NCBI GenBank assembly: GCA_905202125.1
Contig: CAJKQX010000003.1
Coordinates: 1-64,000 of the forward strand
Origin: an uncultured Prevotella sp.
Lineage (GTDB): Bacteria; Bacteroidota; Bacteroidia; Bacteroidales; Bacteroidaceae
Length of the DNA: 64,000 nucleotides
Direction: 5' to 3'
The notes under the pieces were generated by a model, which searched no databases, was not told where the DNA came from, and saw nothing but the letters and a program-made list of their open reading frames with translations. Of the stretch, positions 1 through 8,539 are shown piece by piece. Both the position numbers and the translations under genes were made by a program. Numbering within the stretch: the stretch's first letter is position 1; every line of letters starts with the position of its first letter.

Positions 1-48
1 CACGTGAACAGACAATACGATAACTAACATTTATGCCCATTGTCGGTC

Positions 49-92
49 TAATGACTGATTTGGGTTAAACTCTAATGACGATTTGGGTTAAA
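49..92. repeat. TTTGGGTTAAA direct repeat pair
   Basis: Two tandem near-identical units (TAATGACTGATTTGGGTTAAA at 49-69, TAATGACGATTTGGGTTAAA at 73-92). An exact copy of the second unit occurs at 9871-9890, just 4 bases before a MITE copy. Likely fragments of a dispersed intergenic repeat that runs off the left edge of the window. No function can be assigned. Confidence 0.6.
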
Positions 93-111
93 AGATAACA
101 AGAAAAAGGAA

Positions 112-147
112 AGAAAAAAGCGACCATGCAAAAACATGACCGCTTTT
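112..147 (-). terminator. Terminator of the ferredoxin gene
   Basis: On the minus strand AAAAGCGGTCATG and CATGGTCGCTTTT form a stem around a short T-rich loop (two wobble or mismatched positions), followed by a T-rich run. It lies 25 bases after the ferredoxin stop codon. Confidence 0.7.
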
Positions 148-171
148 ATACCTTTATAATCCTTATAGAAT

Positions 172-339
172 TTATGGAAGGCTGATTGCCTCAGAAGGAC
201 AAACGCTTGCGCAAGTGCCGCATTCTGTACATTCATCAGGATTGATAGAATATTTTTCACCTTCAGAGATTGCTCCAACGGGGCATTCGTCGATACATGT
301 ACCGCATGCGATACAATCATCACCAATTACATAAGCCAT
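172..339 (-). CDS. Small 2[4Fe-4S] ferredoxin
   Basis: A 55-residue protein beginning MAYVIGDDCIACGTC. It carries two classic CxxCxxCxxxCP clusters (CIACGTCIDECP near residues 9-20 and CTECGTCASVCP near 38-49), the layout of clostridial-type ferredoxins that bind two [4Fe-4S] clusters and carry electrons for anaerobic enzymes such as pyruvate:ferredoxin oxidoreductase. Length is normal for the family. The start follows an A/T-rich leader and a TAACTTTG promoter box lies 73 bases upstream. It is monocistronic, with its own terminator. The protein is too short for a 60-residue ORF cut-off, and the longer overlapping ORF in another frame at 72-326 is a shadow. Confidence 0.93.
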   Translation of the reverse strand: MAYVIGDDCIACGTCIDECPVGAISEGEKYSINPDECTECGTCASVCPSEAISLP

Positions 340-411
340 AATAATAAAATTTTATATTGTTAATAATGTTAATGTACAAATACATTCGCCTTGTTTGCGA
401 TGGTACGAATG

Positions 412-419
412 CAAAGTTA
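412..419 (-). promoter_or_regulatory. -7 box of the ferredoxin promoter
   Basis: TAACTTTG on the minus strand matches the Bacteroidetes -7 consensus TAnnTTTG. No good TTTG box is seen at the expected -33 distance. Expected leader about 70 bases. Confidence 0.55.
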
Positions 420-530
420 CATTTTTTATCTCAAATACTAACATGTGAGTATTGATTTTAACGAATTTATACAATGTAATACCTAAACGCCGATACAATA
501 AGAAAAAACAAAACACGTTATTAGATTAGT

Positions 531-1277
531 ATGAAACGTTTTATCACAACAATAAGCATCATTATCTGCTGCGCTCTGCAGTCTTTCGCACAAGAGCGCA
601 CTGTGCAAAACCGTCCGTACACCGACCTGCGCCCATTCCATTTCGGAGTAGTTGTCGGTACGCATTTTCAGGATATGGAACTGCTGAATGTAGGACCGCA
701 GATCATAACCAACGAGGACGGCACCACGACAGAAGCCCTTATCACCAGCGATCAGGACCGTTGGGACACGGGATTCAATGTCGGCGTGATAGGTGAATTC
801 CGTCTCAACACGCATTTTCAATTTCGTGTCGCGCCGGCCATGTATTTCGGCACTCGTCACATCACGTTCCGCGACATGAAAGACATAGACCCCGACGGCA
901 ATCCTCGCGAGCAACATCAGGAGATGAAATCGGCCTACATATCATCCGCCTTCGACATCATCTTTGCCGCTCCACGGTTCGGCAACCATCGTCCCTATCT
1001 CATGGGAGGCCTCACACCGATGATAAATCTGAGCGGGAAAAAGTCGGATTACATCAAGCTCAAACGTTACGATCTCTTTGCCGAGGTGGGTTTGGGATGC
1101 GATTTCTACCTGCCGTTTTTCAAGTTGCGCCCCGAACTGAAATTCATGTATGGTCTGGGCAATAATCTTGATACCGATCATGCCAATGAATTACGCGACA
1201 AGAACATGATAAAGTTCACCAATTCTGTAAAGAAGGCAACTACCAAAATGATAGTTCTCAGTTTCTATTTCGAATAA
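531..1277 (+). CDS. porT: PorT-family outer-membrane protein
   Basis: A 248-residue protein with a signal peptide (MKRF...ALQSFAQ, cleavage near residue 20) followed by a beta-barrel-like body with alternating hydrophobic residues, ending in SFYFE with a terminal aromatic pattern typical of outer-membrane beta-barrels. Length, the early RPFHFG...VGTHFQDM segment and the C-terminus fit PorT, a membrane component needed for type IX protein secretion in Bacteroidetes. The other T9SS genes are not in this window, so the call rests on family resemblance alone; a generic porin-family protein is the alternative. The gene stands alone and converges with the 5'-nucleotidase genes, only 43 bases apart. 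Confidence 0.7.
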   Translation: MKRFITTISIIICCALQSFAQERTVQNRPYTDLRPFHFGVVVGTHFQDMELLNVGPQIITNEDGTTTEALITSDQDRWDTGFNVGVIGEFRLNTHFQFRVAPAMYFGTRHITFRDMKDIDPDGNPREQHQEMKSAYISSAFDIIFAAPRFGNHRPYLMGGLTPMINLSGKKSDYIKLKRYDLFAEVGLGCDFYLPFFKLRPELKFMYGLGNNLDTDHANELRDKNMIKFTNSVKKATTKMIVLSFYFE

Positions 1278-1320
1278 AGAGAAACCGAGAACCATCACTA
1301 TTTTATCTTGAAATAGAGAA

Positions 1321-2166
1321 TTATTTGCTCAGACTCAAAATGATTTTTCCTACATACACGGCATGCTTGCCGTTCTGATCGTCGGGCACATCCTTTCCTT
1401 CGGCATTTGCCACATAGCGCAATTCCTTGAAATATGTATGCGAGTGACCACCCAGAACGATATCTATGCCTTTGGTTGAAGATATCAATCGCTTGTCTCC
1501 ACTGTCCTTACTCTCATCCCATCCGAGATGGGACAGACACACCACGACGTCGCATTTCTCCTTATTCCGAAGCATCTTGACAATCTCAAAGGTTGCCTCC
1601 ACCGGATCGATGTATTTCACACCTTCGCAGTTTTTGTTATCCACGAGCCCTTCCAACTGAGGAGAAAGGCCAAAGACCCCTACCTTCACTCCGCTGCGCT
1701 CAATCACCACATACGGCTTGACGAGTCCGTCAAGAGGTGTGTTCTTGAAATCATAGTTGGCACAAACGACTGGAAACTTAGCCTGACGAAACATACGGGC
1801 CATATTCTCAAGACCAAAGTCAAACTCATGATTACCTATCGTCACGGCGTCATATCCCATTCTGTTCATCAGTTCCACCTCCACCTCGCCTTTAAACAGG
1901 GTGTAGAACGGCGATCCCTGCGAGAAATCGCCACTGTCAAAAAGTAGCACCTCGGGATTAATCTCCCGCTCCCGCCTTATCATCTCCAGTCGTCTGAGGA
2001 AGCCTCCACGTCCGGCCACTGTGGTATCGGCGAGATTCTCATTGAGAGGCAATATACAACTGTGTGTGTCGTTGGTGTGCAATATCTCCAACCGATGTTG
2101 AGCCATGACATCGTTTGTGGGCAGACACATGACCAAAAATATAATAAAACGTATCATTGTCTTCAT
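1321..2166 (-). CDS. Metallophosphatase, 5'-nucleotidase N-terminal part
   Basis: 281 residues with a signal peptide (to about AQ, residue 23) and calcineurin-type metal-binding motifs: HTNDTHS near residue 30, DSGDFSQG near 78, GNHEFDFG near 112 and GGHSHTY near 240. These are the dinuclear-metal ligands of UshA/5'-nucleotidase enzymes that dephosphorylate nucleotides in the periplasm. The usual C-terminal substrate-binding domain is missing here and is encoded by the gene directly upstream (2171-2926), only 4 bases away. So one UshA-type enzyme is split over two cotranscribed genes, an arrangement known from Bacteroidales. Both parts have their own export signal, so they would meet in the periplasm. 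Confidence 0.85.
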   Translation of the reverse strand: MKTMIRFIIFLVMCLPTNDVMAQHRLEILHTNDTHSCILPLNENLADTTVAGRGGFLRRLEMIRREREINPEVLLFDSGDFSQGSPFYTLFKGEVEVELMNRMGYDAVTIGNHEFDFGLENMARMFRQAKFPVVCANYDFKNTPLDGLVKPYVVIERSGVKVGVFGLSPQLEGLVDNKNCEGVKYIDPVEATFEIVKMLRNKEKCDVVVCLSHLGWDESKDSGDKRLISSTKGIDIVLGGHSHTYFKELRYVANAEGKDVPDDQNGKHAVYVGKIILSLSK

Positions 2167-2170
2167 CTTT

Positions 2171-2926
2171 TTATTCTATCACTATGCGTCCTTCCACCTT
2201 GCTGTCCACGGCGCTTCCGTTCTGAGAATGGACGCGGAAATAGTTGCTTATGATAAATCTCACATTATTCTCAGCAGCCTGCGGTGACACCACATCCGTC
2301 TTATTCTTGAACGCCTCAAGTCCGTCATTGCCCTGGGCCAGATAGTCGAGCGTGGCAATACGATATTTGTCATCGTCCCGCAACTCGCGTCCTCTGATCC
2401 GGACCGACTTGAGTTTGCCGTCCTTCGTAATCACTAAATTCACCCCGCGACTTACGCCCTCGCCGCTACTCGCAGCCATCTGGGTAAAAAGTGTTTTCAC
2501 ATCCTTACCCGAGAGTGTGAGAAAACAGATCTTGTTTTCAAATGGGGCCACATCCAGCACATCTCCGAAGGTGATGTCTCCCTTTGGCAGCGCGGCCCTG
2601 ATACCACCCATATTGTAAACAGCAAAATCCGGTTTCTCTCCGAAATTCCCACTACCCCATATCAATATATCCGCCAACAGATTGGACAAATCGCTCTCCG
2701 GACGATGGGCCTCCATGTGATGGGCAGTGCGGCCCACCAGCGGACTCATCATACTATCCACCGTTGCGCGATAAGGAGCCATAAAAGAGATGACGTCCGA
2801 ATCCTCTTTTACATCATATTTATTATCGATGAGAATACGGCTTCTGCTGATATCCGTCACCCGCAGTGGTGTGGAGCAAGCCGTAATCAGACAGAGCATC
2901 GCAACTCCGCAAAATACTTTTTTCAT
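2171..2926 (-). CDS. 5'-nucleotidase C-terminal domain lipoprotein
   Basis: 251 residues. The N-terminus MKKVFCGVAMLCLITAC ends in a lipobox (ITAC), so it is probably a lipoprotein. The body matches the 5'-nucleotidase C-terminal domain, which shapes the substrate pocket: ESDLSNLLAD near 78 and YNMGGIRAALPKGDITFGD near 105, as well as the GxSR..NL segment. First gene of a two-gene operon with the metallophosphatase downstream. Together they should provide one periplasmic nucleotide or UDP-sugar hydrolase. Confidence 0.85.
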   Translation of the reverse strand: MKKVFCGVAMLCLITACSTPLRVTDISRSRILIDNKYDVKEDSDVISFMAPYRATVDSMMSPLVGRTAHHMEAHRPESDLSNLLADILIWGSGNFGEKPDFAVYNMGGIRAALPKGDITFGDVLDVAPFENKICFLTLSGKDVKTLFTQMAASSGEGVSRGVNLVITKDGKLKSVRIRGRELRDDDKYRIATLDYLAQGNDGLEAFKNKTDVVSPQAAENNVRFIISNYFRVHSQNGSAVDSKVEGRIVIE

Positions 2927-2954
2927 TTCATTATCCTCGTTTTGAATTCCTATG

Positions 2955-2962
2955 CAAATGTA
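2955..2962 (-). promoter_or_regulatory. -7 box of the 5'-nucleotidase operon
   Basis: TACATTTG on the minus strand (TAnnTTTG), 29 bases before the start codon. No clear -33 TTTG is present. Confidence 0.5.
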
Positions 2963-3063
2963 GACAAAATCAATGAGATACGCTCTTTATCGGCAGACAA
3001 AAAAACACAGAAGGCATTAAGAAAACGTACAGTAAAAGCTGATAGCGAAATTATTCCACAAAA

Positions 3064-3095
3064 TTTGTCCGTTCGGATAAAATGTCGTAACTTTG
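3064..3095 (+). promoter_or_regulatory. Promoter of rplS
   Basis: TTTG (3064-3067), 20 bases, then TAACTTTG (3088-3095): a textbook Bacteroidetes primary-sigma promoter. The leader of about 80 bases before rplS contains GCCGAAAAGC-type inverted repeats and may be an autoregulatory ribosomal-protein leader, but I cannot assign it to a known family. Confidence 0.8.
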
Positions 3096-3180
3096 CACCG
3101 CTTTTCGGCGTAACCGCTGACAACGGAAGAGTCGTTGATCATGTTGCGTTGGAACGATAAACAAATTTAATTATCAAAAA

Positions 3181-3537
3181 ATGGATTTAATTAAAGTTGC
3201 TGAAGAAGCATTTGCAACCGGCAAAAAATTCCCGGAGTTCAAATCCGGAGACACTGTAACTGTCGCTTACAAAATTATCGAGGGTACCAAAGAGCGTATC
3301 CAGTTGTACCGCGGTGTAGTAATCAAGATCAATGGTCAAGGTGACAAGAAACGTTTCACTGTCCGCAAAATGTCTGGCACCGTTGGCGTAGAGCGTATCT
3401 TCCCGCTCGAGTCTCCCAACATCGAGAGCATCGAAGTGAACAAGCTCGGTAAAGTTCGTCGCACAAAACTTTACTATCTTCGTAGCCTTACCGGTAAGAA
3501 AGCTCGCATCAAGGAAAAGAAGGTTGCTGCCAAATAA
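3181..3537 (+). CDS. rplS: 50S ribosomal protein L19
   Basis: 118 residues, normal for L19, a large-subunit protein at the 30S/50S interface. Family hallmarks seen are the F-x-SGDTV-x-V start of the beta barrel near 20, the [10 protein letters not shown] segment near 40, [21 protein letters not shown] near 57-78 and the basic C-terminal [11 protein letters not shown]. The start is preceded by an A-rich stretch and a strong promoter lies upstream. It is flanked by its own terminator, so it is monocistronic here, unlike the trmD-rplS operon of many other bacteria. Confidence 0.97.
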   Translation: MDLIKVAEEAFATGKKFPEFKSGDTVTVAYKIIEGTKERIQLYRGVVIKINGQGDKKRFTVRKMSGTVGVERIFPLESPNIESIEVNKLGKVRRTKLYYLRSLTGKKARIKEKKVAAK

Positions 3538-3571
3538 TTGCGACAACACATTTTTTCGATGTACAAACGAA

Positions 3572-3620
3572 ATAAAAAAGTGGTTTTGCATGGAAATATG
3601 CAAAACCACTTTTTTATTTT
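3572..3620 (+). terminator. rplS terminator
   Basis: Perfect stem AAAAAAGTGGTTTTGCAT / ATGCAAAACCACTTTTTT with a 6-base loop and a following T run, 40 bases after rplS. Confidence 0.92.
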
Positions 3621-3742
3621 TATAAACGTTTTGAAGAAGAATGCTACTACAAATGCCGCAAGCAAATCAAAAATATATTCTCACTCCACCGGATATTTAA
3701 ATAGAGGTCGACACATCGGGAAACACAATACAGGGCACGGCA

Positions 3743-3774
3743 TTTCCGTATCTCACTTTTTTTCAGTAATTTTG
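3743..3774 (+). promoter_or_regulatory. Promoter of the AICAR transformylase gene
   Basis: TTTC at 3743-3746 and TAATTTTG at 3767-3774, spaced 20 bases. The start codon follows 34 bases later. Confidence 0.65.
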
Positions 3775-3807
3775 CACACATAAAAGATAAAATATCAACA
3801 GCATAAT

Positions 3808-4989
3808 ATGAAAGAATTAGCATTAAAGTACGGATGCAATCCGAATCAGAAGCCATCACGCATCTTTATGAGCGATGAAGAGTTACCAATCGAGATCATC
3901 AACGGCCGTCCCGGTTACATCAACTTTCTCGATGCTCTCAATTCATGGCAATTGGTCAAAGAAATGAAAGAAGCCACCGGCATGCCGGCCGCCGCATCAT
4001 TCAAACACGTATCTCCCGCAGGTGCGGCAATCGGACTCCCGCTGAGCGACACTCTGAAGAAAATATATTTTGTTGACGATATCAATATCGAATTGTCGCC
4101 CATCGCCTGTGCTTACGCCAGAGCGCGCGGCGCCGACCGCATGAGTTCATACGGCGATTTCGTGGCGCTGAGCGATGTGTGCGATGCAGCCACCGCCACA
4201 CTCATCAAGCGCGAGGTAAGTGACGGAGTGATCGCTCCGGGCTACACACCTGAGGCCATCGAGATACTCAAAGCCAAACGCAAAGGCACTTACAACGTGA
4301 TAAAGATAGACCCGTCATACGTACCCGAACCCGTTGAACGCAAACAGGTGTTCGGCATCACCTTCGAGCAGGGACGCAACAACATCAACCTCAACGACCC
4401 CGCTCTCTTCGAGAACATACCTACGGCCAACAAGACTTTCAGCGAAGAAGCTAAACGCGACCTCATCATAAGCCTCATCACACTGAAATACACACAGAGC
4501 AACTCGGTGTGCTACGTCAAGGACGGACAGGCCATCGGCATCGGAGCAGGTCAGCAGAGCCGCATCCACTGCACACGTCTGGCCGGCAACAAGGCTGATA
4601 TATGGTGGCTCAGACAGCACCCGAAGGTGATGAACCTTCCTTTCGTCGACGGCATACGCCGTGCCGACCGCGACAACACGATAGATGTGTACATCAGCGA
4701 GGACCACGACGACGTGCTCAGAGACGGCACATGGCAGATGTTCTTCAAAGAGAAACCGGAGGTGCTCACGCTCGAGGAAAAGAAAGAATGGATATCCCAA
4801 AACCGCGGTGTGGCCCTGGGCAGCGACGCTTTCTTCCCCTTCGGCGACAACATCGAGCGCGCCCACAAGAGCGGTGTTGAGTACATAGCACAGGCTGGAG
4901 GCTCAGTGCGCGATGACAATGTGATCGAGACTTGCGACAAGTATGGCATCGCGATGGCCTTCACAGGTGTCCGTCTGTTCCATCATTGA
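3808..4989 (+). CDS. AICAR formyltransferase (one-domain PurH-like)
   Basis: 393 residues matching the AICAR transformylase half of PurH, which formylates AICAR with 10-formyl-THF in the penultimate step of IMP synthesis. Seen are LKYGCNPNQKPSRIF at the N-terminus, SFKHVSPAGAA near 65 (the catalytic K-H pair region), IACAYARARGADRMSSYGDF near 98, TQSNSVCYVKDGQAIGIGAGQQSRIHC near 228 and GSDAFFPFGDNIERAHKSGV near 338. The IMP cyclohydrolase domain that normally precedes it in bifunctional PurH (about 510 residues) is absent. Such stand-alone forms are known in Bacteroidetes and related bacteria, so this is not a truncation. Cyclohydrolase must come from elsewhere in the genome. Confidence 0.88.
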   Translation: MKELALKYGCNPNQKPSRIFMSDEELPIEIINGRPGYINFLDALNSWQLVKEMKEATGMPAAASFKHVSPAGAAIGLPLSDTLKKIYFVDDINIELSPIACAYARARGADRMSSYGDFVALSDVCDAATATLIKREVSDGVIAPGYTPEAIEILKAKRKGTYNVIKIDPSYVPEPVERKQVFGITFEQGRNNINLNDPALFENIPTANKTFSEEAKRDLIISLITLKYTQSNSVCYVKDGQAIGIGAGQQSRIHCTRLAGNKADIWWLRQHPKVMNLPFVDGIRRADRDNTIDVYISEDHDDVLRDGTWQMFFKEKPEVLTLEEKKEWISQNRGVALGSDAFFPFGDNIERAHKSGVEYIAQAGGSVRDDNVIETCDKYGIAMAFTGVRLFHH

Positions 4990-5034
4990 TATTGAAGAAA
5001 TCATTGTATTCACCACTTAAATCCGTCTGATGAT

Positions 5035-5232
5035 ATGAGCGATGAAATTGATGAGATAATTGCCGGCGGCGGTATCGTGTTCGGAAAAGCCCGTAGCGGT
5101 CCCAAAGACGATGGCAAGGTGAAGACCAAAGCCAAAAAGAAGAAATACATCACCGGTGCCCACGGCAGCGGTTCGGCACGTCAGAAGGCCAAATACCGCG
5201 AGCAAAGAGCCAACCGGCACAAGGGTAAATGA
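5035..5232 (+). CDS. Small basic hypothetical protein
   Basis: A 65-residue ORF 45 bases after the AICAR transformylase gene. It has an acidic start (MSDEIDEII), a glycine stretch and a very Lys/Arg-rich C-terminal half (KTKAKKKK, RQKAKYREQRANRHKGK). There is no signal peptide or membrane segment. The composition suggests a nucleic-acid-binding or ribosome-associated protein, but I recognise no family. It sits between a gene and a terminator on the same strand, which supports its being real. Chance coding cannot be excluded. Confidence 0.55.
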   Translation: MSDEIDEIIAGGGIVFGKARSGPKDDGKVKTKAKKKKYITGAHGSGSARQKAKYREQRANRHKGK

Positions 5233-5257
5233 TATTTCCAATAATAACATTATTAAC

Positions 5258-5298
5258 AAAACGGAGTATGCCGCACATATCTGGCACACTCCGTTTTT
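5258..5298. terminator. Bidirectional terminator
   Basis: AAAACGGAGT..TGCC and GGCA..ACTCCGTTTT form a stem with T runs on both strands, between the convergent small basic ORF and the M23 peptidase gene. Confidence 0.85.
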
Positions 5299-5320
5299 CG
5301 TATTTTTCAGTCAGCTTCTG

Positions 5321-6436
5321 TCAACTATGTTTGCGCGTCGACACCGCCCCGTTTTTGTTGAGCACCAGTGTGACCTTTCTTATCGTGCGGTTGGTACAGT
5401 CGAACACTGTCGTAGGATTCATCCTTCTGCCCTTGAACATCACCTCGAAATGCAGATGTTCGGTCGTGGCGCGACCTGTGCGTCCGGTGAGTCCTATCAC
5501 CTGTCCGGCCTTCACCTTATCCCCCACCTTCACCAGATTCTTGGACTGATGACTGTAAAGCGTCTCCAATCCGTACGCATGCTTCACCACAATGCAATTG
5601 CCATAACCGTAGTAAGGACCGGAACGGGTGACCACACCGTTGAAGGCAGCCACGATGTTGTCATTGGGTTTGGTCTTGAGATCCACTCCCGTGTGGCGAC
5701 GTCTGCCACCATAAGGGCTGATTACCTTAGCTCCCGGCAACGGGAAAGCCCATCGCGAGGCGTCCAACTCGGCCAGGTTGAGCTCGAAAGTGGATTTCTT
5801 TTCAAACGGATTGACGTTCATGATATCCTCATCGTCCACTACCGCCTTGCTGCCTTTCGAGCTCACATCCACGTGGGAACCGTTGCGCCGGCACATCAGC
5901 ACCTGCTTGCGCAGATTATGACTGTTGATATCGACGATTGTCGAAGGATTGATACGACAACCATTCACCATGATTGAGAACTCGGTGTAGACGCGTCCCT
6001 CCTTGCTGCCAACGATGGCTATGGTATGTCCGGCCTTGACGCTCTGCCCCACCTCCACCAGGTTTTGGGCATTGTTGGCATACACTGTCTCCAGTCCGTT
6101 GCGGTGTCTCACCACAATCACATGGCCCATTTCGTCGTGCTTGCGCGAGAGTCTGACCACGCCGTCAAACATCGCCTTGACGGCATCGCCCTCTGTTGTG
6201 ACTATGGTGAGGGTGTTGTTATTGTTCAACGTGGCCTTGCCCACTGGCAGAGGGAATGAATAATGATCCTTGCCGAGCGAAGAGAAATCGACATTGAACG
6301 CATCGGAATGTTCAAAGAGTCCGGGTGTTTCGATACTTATCTGCTGTTGTTCGAGTGCCGTGAAATGGTGTTTCGCCGGAGCAAAAGCCGACAAGGCGAC
6401 AACTGAAAAGGCCAATATGAGTTTATGTCTAAGCAT
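5321..6436 (-). CDS. M23 peptidase with two LytM-like modules
   Basis: Secreted murein hydrolase candidate, 371 residues from MLRHKLILAFSVVALSAFA (signal peptide). The catalytic module is C-terminal: HTGVDLKT near residue 250 gives the Zn ligands H and D, and HLHFE near 325 the H-x-H pair. An N-terminal module of the same fold (near residues 60-170) keeps the MGHVIVVRHRNGLETVYAN pattern but lacks the HxxxD ligand pair and ends YTEFSIM instead of HLHFE, so it should be inactive. An in-frame ATG 45 bases upstream is possible, but the signal peptide fits this start better. Last gene of the hpt-adk-obgE-pgeF run, so expression may be tied to growth genes. Confidence 0.83.
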   Translation of the reverse strand: MLRHKLILAFSVVALSAFAPAKHHFTALEQQQISIETPGLFEHSDAFNVDFSSLGKDHYSFPLPVGKATLNNNNTLTIVTTEGDAVKAMFDGVVRLSRKHDEMGHVIVVRHRNGLETVYANNAQNLVEVGQSVKAGHTIAIVGSKEGRVYTEFSIMVNGCRINPSTIVDINSHNLRKQVLMCRRNGSHVDVSSKGSKAVVDDEDIMNVNPFEKKSTFELNLAELDASRWAFPLPGAKVISPYGGRRRHTGVDLKTKPNDNIVAAFNGVVTRSGPYYGYGNCIVVKHAYGLETLYSHQSKNLVKVGDKVKAGQVIGLTGRTGRATTEHLHFEVMFKGRRMNPTTVFDCTNRTIRKVTLVLNKNGAVSTRKHS

Positions 6437-6505
6437 TGTCTGTGTTGTGTTAGTATATAAAAATAAAGATCGGACGAACATGGTCCGTCCCGGTTCAGGT
6501 ACGTT

Positions 6506-7303
6506 TCATCTGATGATGATACCCGTGTATATGCGTCCCGAATCCACACCCAGTCGGCGAGCCGAGAAATAATCGTCATGATCGGTGTACGTGCAGATGC
6601 CGCTTCTAATGATATTGACCGGAAGGATGCCCTCCTGTTCCATCTGCAAAGCGTTGCACTCGGGCAGGTCAATATGCCATTTGTCCATTCTGCGGGCTAT
6701 GCGCGCCATGTCGAAACCGGCCGCACTGAACTCGTCGTACACCTCATCTCCCACCTCAAAGCAGTCCACCGAGATACACGGACCTATCAGTGCCTTGATG
6801 TGTACAGGGTCGCAACCAAACGTCGCAACCATCGCCCGCACCGTCTTCGCGGCCATACGGGTCACCGTGCCGCGCCATCCCGCATGAGCGGCACCGGCCA
6901 CCCGGCGCACCGGATCATAGAAAAGCAACGGCACACAGTCGGCTGTGGATATGCCAATGCACACTCCGGGCTGGTCCGTTATCACACCGTCCATACCCCG
7001 AAGTCCTATGCTTCTCGCCATTGCGGGCAGTGTCATAAAACTTTCATCGATGAGTCTGATCTCCGTGCCGTGTATCTGGCGCGGCAGTACGAACCTGTCG
7101 GGCGATATCGAGAGCTGACGGCAGAGCATGGCCTGATTGATGGCCACATTCCATGCAGTGTCTCCGCAGTAGTCGCACACATTGAACGAGGAGTACGTGT
7201 CTGTGCTGCGACCGCCATGACGAGTGGTGGAGAAGGCCGTAACATCGTCATCCAATTCATAATAGACAACCGACCTCGGGTCACTCTTCATCCTCATCGT
7301 CAT
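6506..7303 (-). CDS. pgeF: Peptidoglycan editing factor PgeF (YfiH family)
   Basis: A multicopper-oxidase-fold purine-nucleosidase-like family protein, 265 residues, close to the usual 240-260. Hallmarks are FSTTRHGG near 24, the QIHG motif near 77, [12 protein letters not shown] near 120 (Cys ligand), [11 protein letters not shown] near 137 (His ligand) and [14 protein letters not shown] near 172. YfiH/PgeF is reported to keep wrongly built muropeptides out of the wall. Its 5' end overlaps the end of obgE by 23 bases; a later in-frame ATG (7291) would reduce this overlap to 11 bases and is an equally good start. It lies between obgE and a murein hydrolase, which fits a cell-wall role. Confidence 0.88.
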   Translation of the reverse strand: MTMRMKSDPRSVVYYELDDDVTAFSTTRHGGRSTDTYSSFNVCDYCGDTAWNVAINQAMLCRQLSISPDRFVLPRQIHGTEIRLIDESFMTLPAMARSIGLRGMDGVITDQPGVCIGISTADCVPLLFYDPVRRVAGAAHAGWRGTVTRMAAKTVRAMVATFGCDPVHIKALIGPCISVDCFEVGDEVYDEFSAAGFDMARIARRMDKWHIDLPECNALQMEQEGILPVNIIRSGICTYTDHDDYFSARRLGVDSGRIYTGIIIR

Positions 7304-8450
7304 ATTCGAAATCGTCGAGTTCCTCTATTTCATCCTCATCGAGCATCATGATATCATCGTCTTCACCCTCAGCTTGCATCTCGGCAGAGAAACGGGACAT
7401 ATCCTTGTCGCGATGCACGAGATTCTCTTCGGAGATGATGCCTTGCAGCTTGTTGCTCTCACTATTGAGTTCGCGCCAGAGCACATCCTTGAGTTCGGTG
7501 ATGCCATATCCCGTGACCGACGAGATGAATACCACCGGGATGTCTTCAGGCATGGTCTCCTTGAGCATGTCGATGAGTTCTTCATCAAGCAGATCACACT
7601 TGGTCACGGCCAGCACCTTGTGCTTGTCGAGCATGTCGGGGTTGAACTGCCGGAGCTCGTTGAGCAGCACATCGAACTCATGACGTATGTCGTCCGTATC
7701 GCCCGGAATCATGAAGAGCAACAGCGAGTTGCGCTCTATATGTCGCAGGAAACGCAGTCCGAGGCCCTTGCCCTCGCTTGCGCCCTCGATGATGCCGGGT
7801 ATGTCGGCCATGACAAACGACTGATGGTCGCGGTAGGCCACGATGCCCAGCGAGGGTTCCAACGTGGTGAAAGGATAGTTGGCTATCTTGGGACGCGCGC
7901 TTGAGAGCGACGAGAGCAATGTGGATTTGCCGGCATTCGGGAAACCCACAAGGCCCACATCGGCCAGGAGTTTCAGTTCGAGGATGATGGTCATCTCCTC
8001 CATCGGCTCGCCCGGTTGGGCAAATCGCGGTGTCTGATTGGTTGCCGAGCGAAATTGGAAATTGCCCAGTCCGCCGCGACCACCTTTGAGCAACATGACC
8101 ACCTGTCCGTCGTACGCCACGTCGCACACGTATTTTCCGGTCTCGGCATTGTAGACCACCGTGCCGCAAGGCACATCGATGTACACATCGCTGCCGTCCT
8201 TGCCATGACACTTGTCGCGTCCGCCGTTGCCGCCATGTTCGGCGAAGATGTGGCGCTGGAATTTCAGATGCAGCAGAGTCCAATAGTTGTGGTTGCCACG
8301 CAGGTATATGTTTCCACCCCGTCCGCCGTCTCCTCCGTCGGGTCCGCCGTTGGGTTGGTACTTGATGTGACGCAGGTGCATCGATCCTCTGCCGCCCTTG
8401 CCCGAGCGGCAATATATCTTAACGTAATCTACAAAATTGGTTTCTGCCAT
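7281..8450 (-). CDS. obgE: GTPase Obg/CgtA
   Basis: 389 residues, with the glycine-rich Obg fold at residues 1-158 ([23 protein letters not shown]), then the G domain: G1 GFPNAGKST near 167, G2/G3 with TTLEPSLG and DIPGIIEGA near 192-220, and G4 TKCD near 285. The tail from about 350 is strongly acidic (runs of D and E), common in Bacteroidetes Obg. Obg acts in 50S subunit maturation and the stringent response. Transcribed after adk with a stem-loop in the 89-base gap, and its end overlaps pgeF. Confidence 0.96.
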   Translation of the reverse strand: MAETNFVDYVKIYCRSGKGGRGSMHLRHIKYQPNGGPDGGDGGRGGNIYLRGNHNYWTLLHLKFQRHIFAEHGGNGGRDKCHGKDGSDVYIDVPCGTVVYNAETGKYVCDVAYDGQVVMLLKGGRGGLGNFQFRSATNQTPRFAQPGEPMEEMTIILELKLLADVGLVGFPNAGKSTLLSSLSSARPKIANYPFTTLEPSLGIVAYRDHQSFVMADIPGIIEGASEGKGLGLRFLRHIERNSLLLFMIPGDTDDIRHEFDVLLNELRQFNPDMLDKHKVLAVTKCDLLDEELIDMLKETMPEDIPVVFISSVTGYGITELKDVLWRELNSESNKLQGIISEENLVHRDKDMSRFSAEMQAEGEDDDIMMLDEDEIEELDDFEYDDEDEE

Positions 8451-8464
8451 ACTGTTGTGTTTAA

Positions 8465-8528
8465 AAGAAAAATCGACAGATTATCCGGTTTGGTACGTAT
8501 GGATACGCAATGGGCCGGATATCTGTCG
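8465..8528 (-). terminator. Intra-operon hairpin between adk and obgE
   Basis: On the minus strand CGACAGATATCCGG pairs with CCGGATAATCTGTCG (one bulged base) over a 28-base loop and is followed by ATTTTTCTTTT. It looks like an intrinsic terminator or attenuator between two genes of one apparent operon. Confidence 0.65.
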
Positions 8529-8539
8529 TTGTTATTTTA

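Noticed and set aside
72..326. 84-residue ORF over the ferredoxin gene
   Set aside because: Wrong frame; the two cysteine clusters are in the frame of 172-339.
2705..3160. 151-residue plus-strand ORF
   Set aside because: Spans the 5'-nucleotidase 5' end, two promoters and the rplS leader.
5156..5977. 273-residue plus-strand ORF
   Set aside because: Antisense of the M23 peptidase gene and crosses a terminator.
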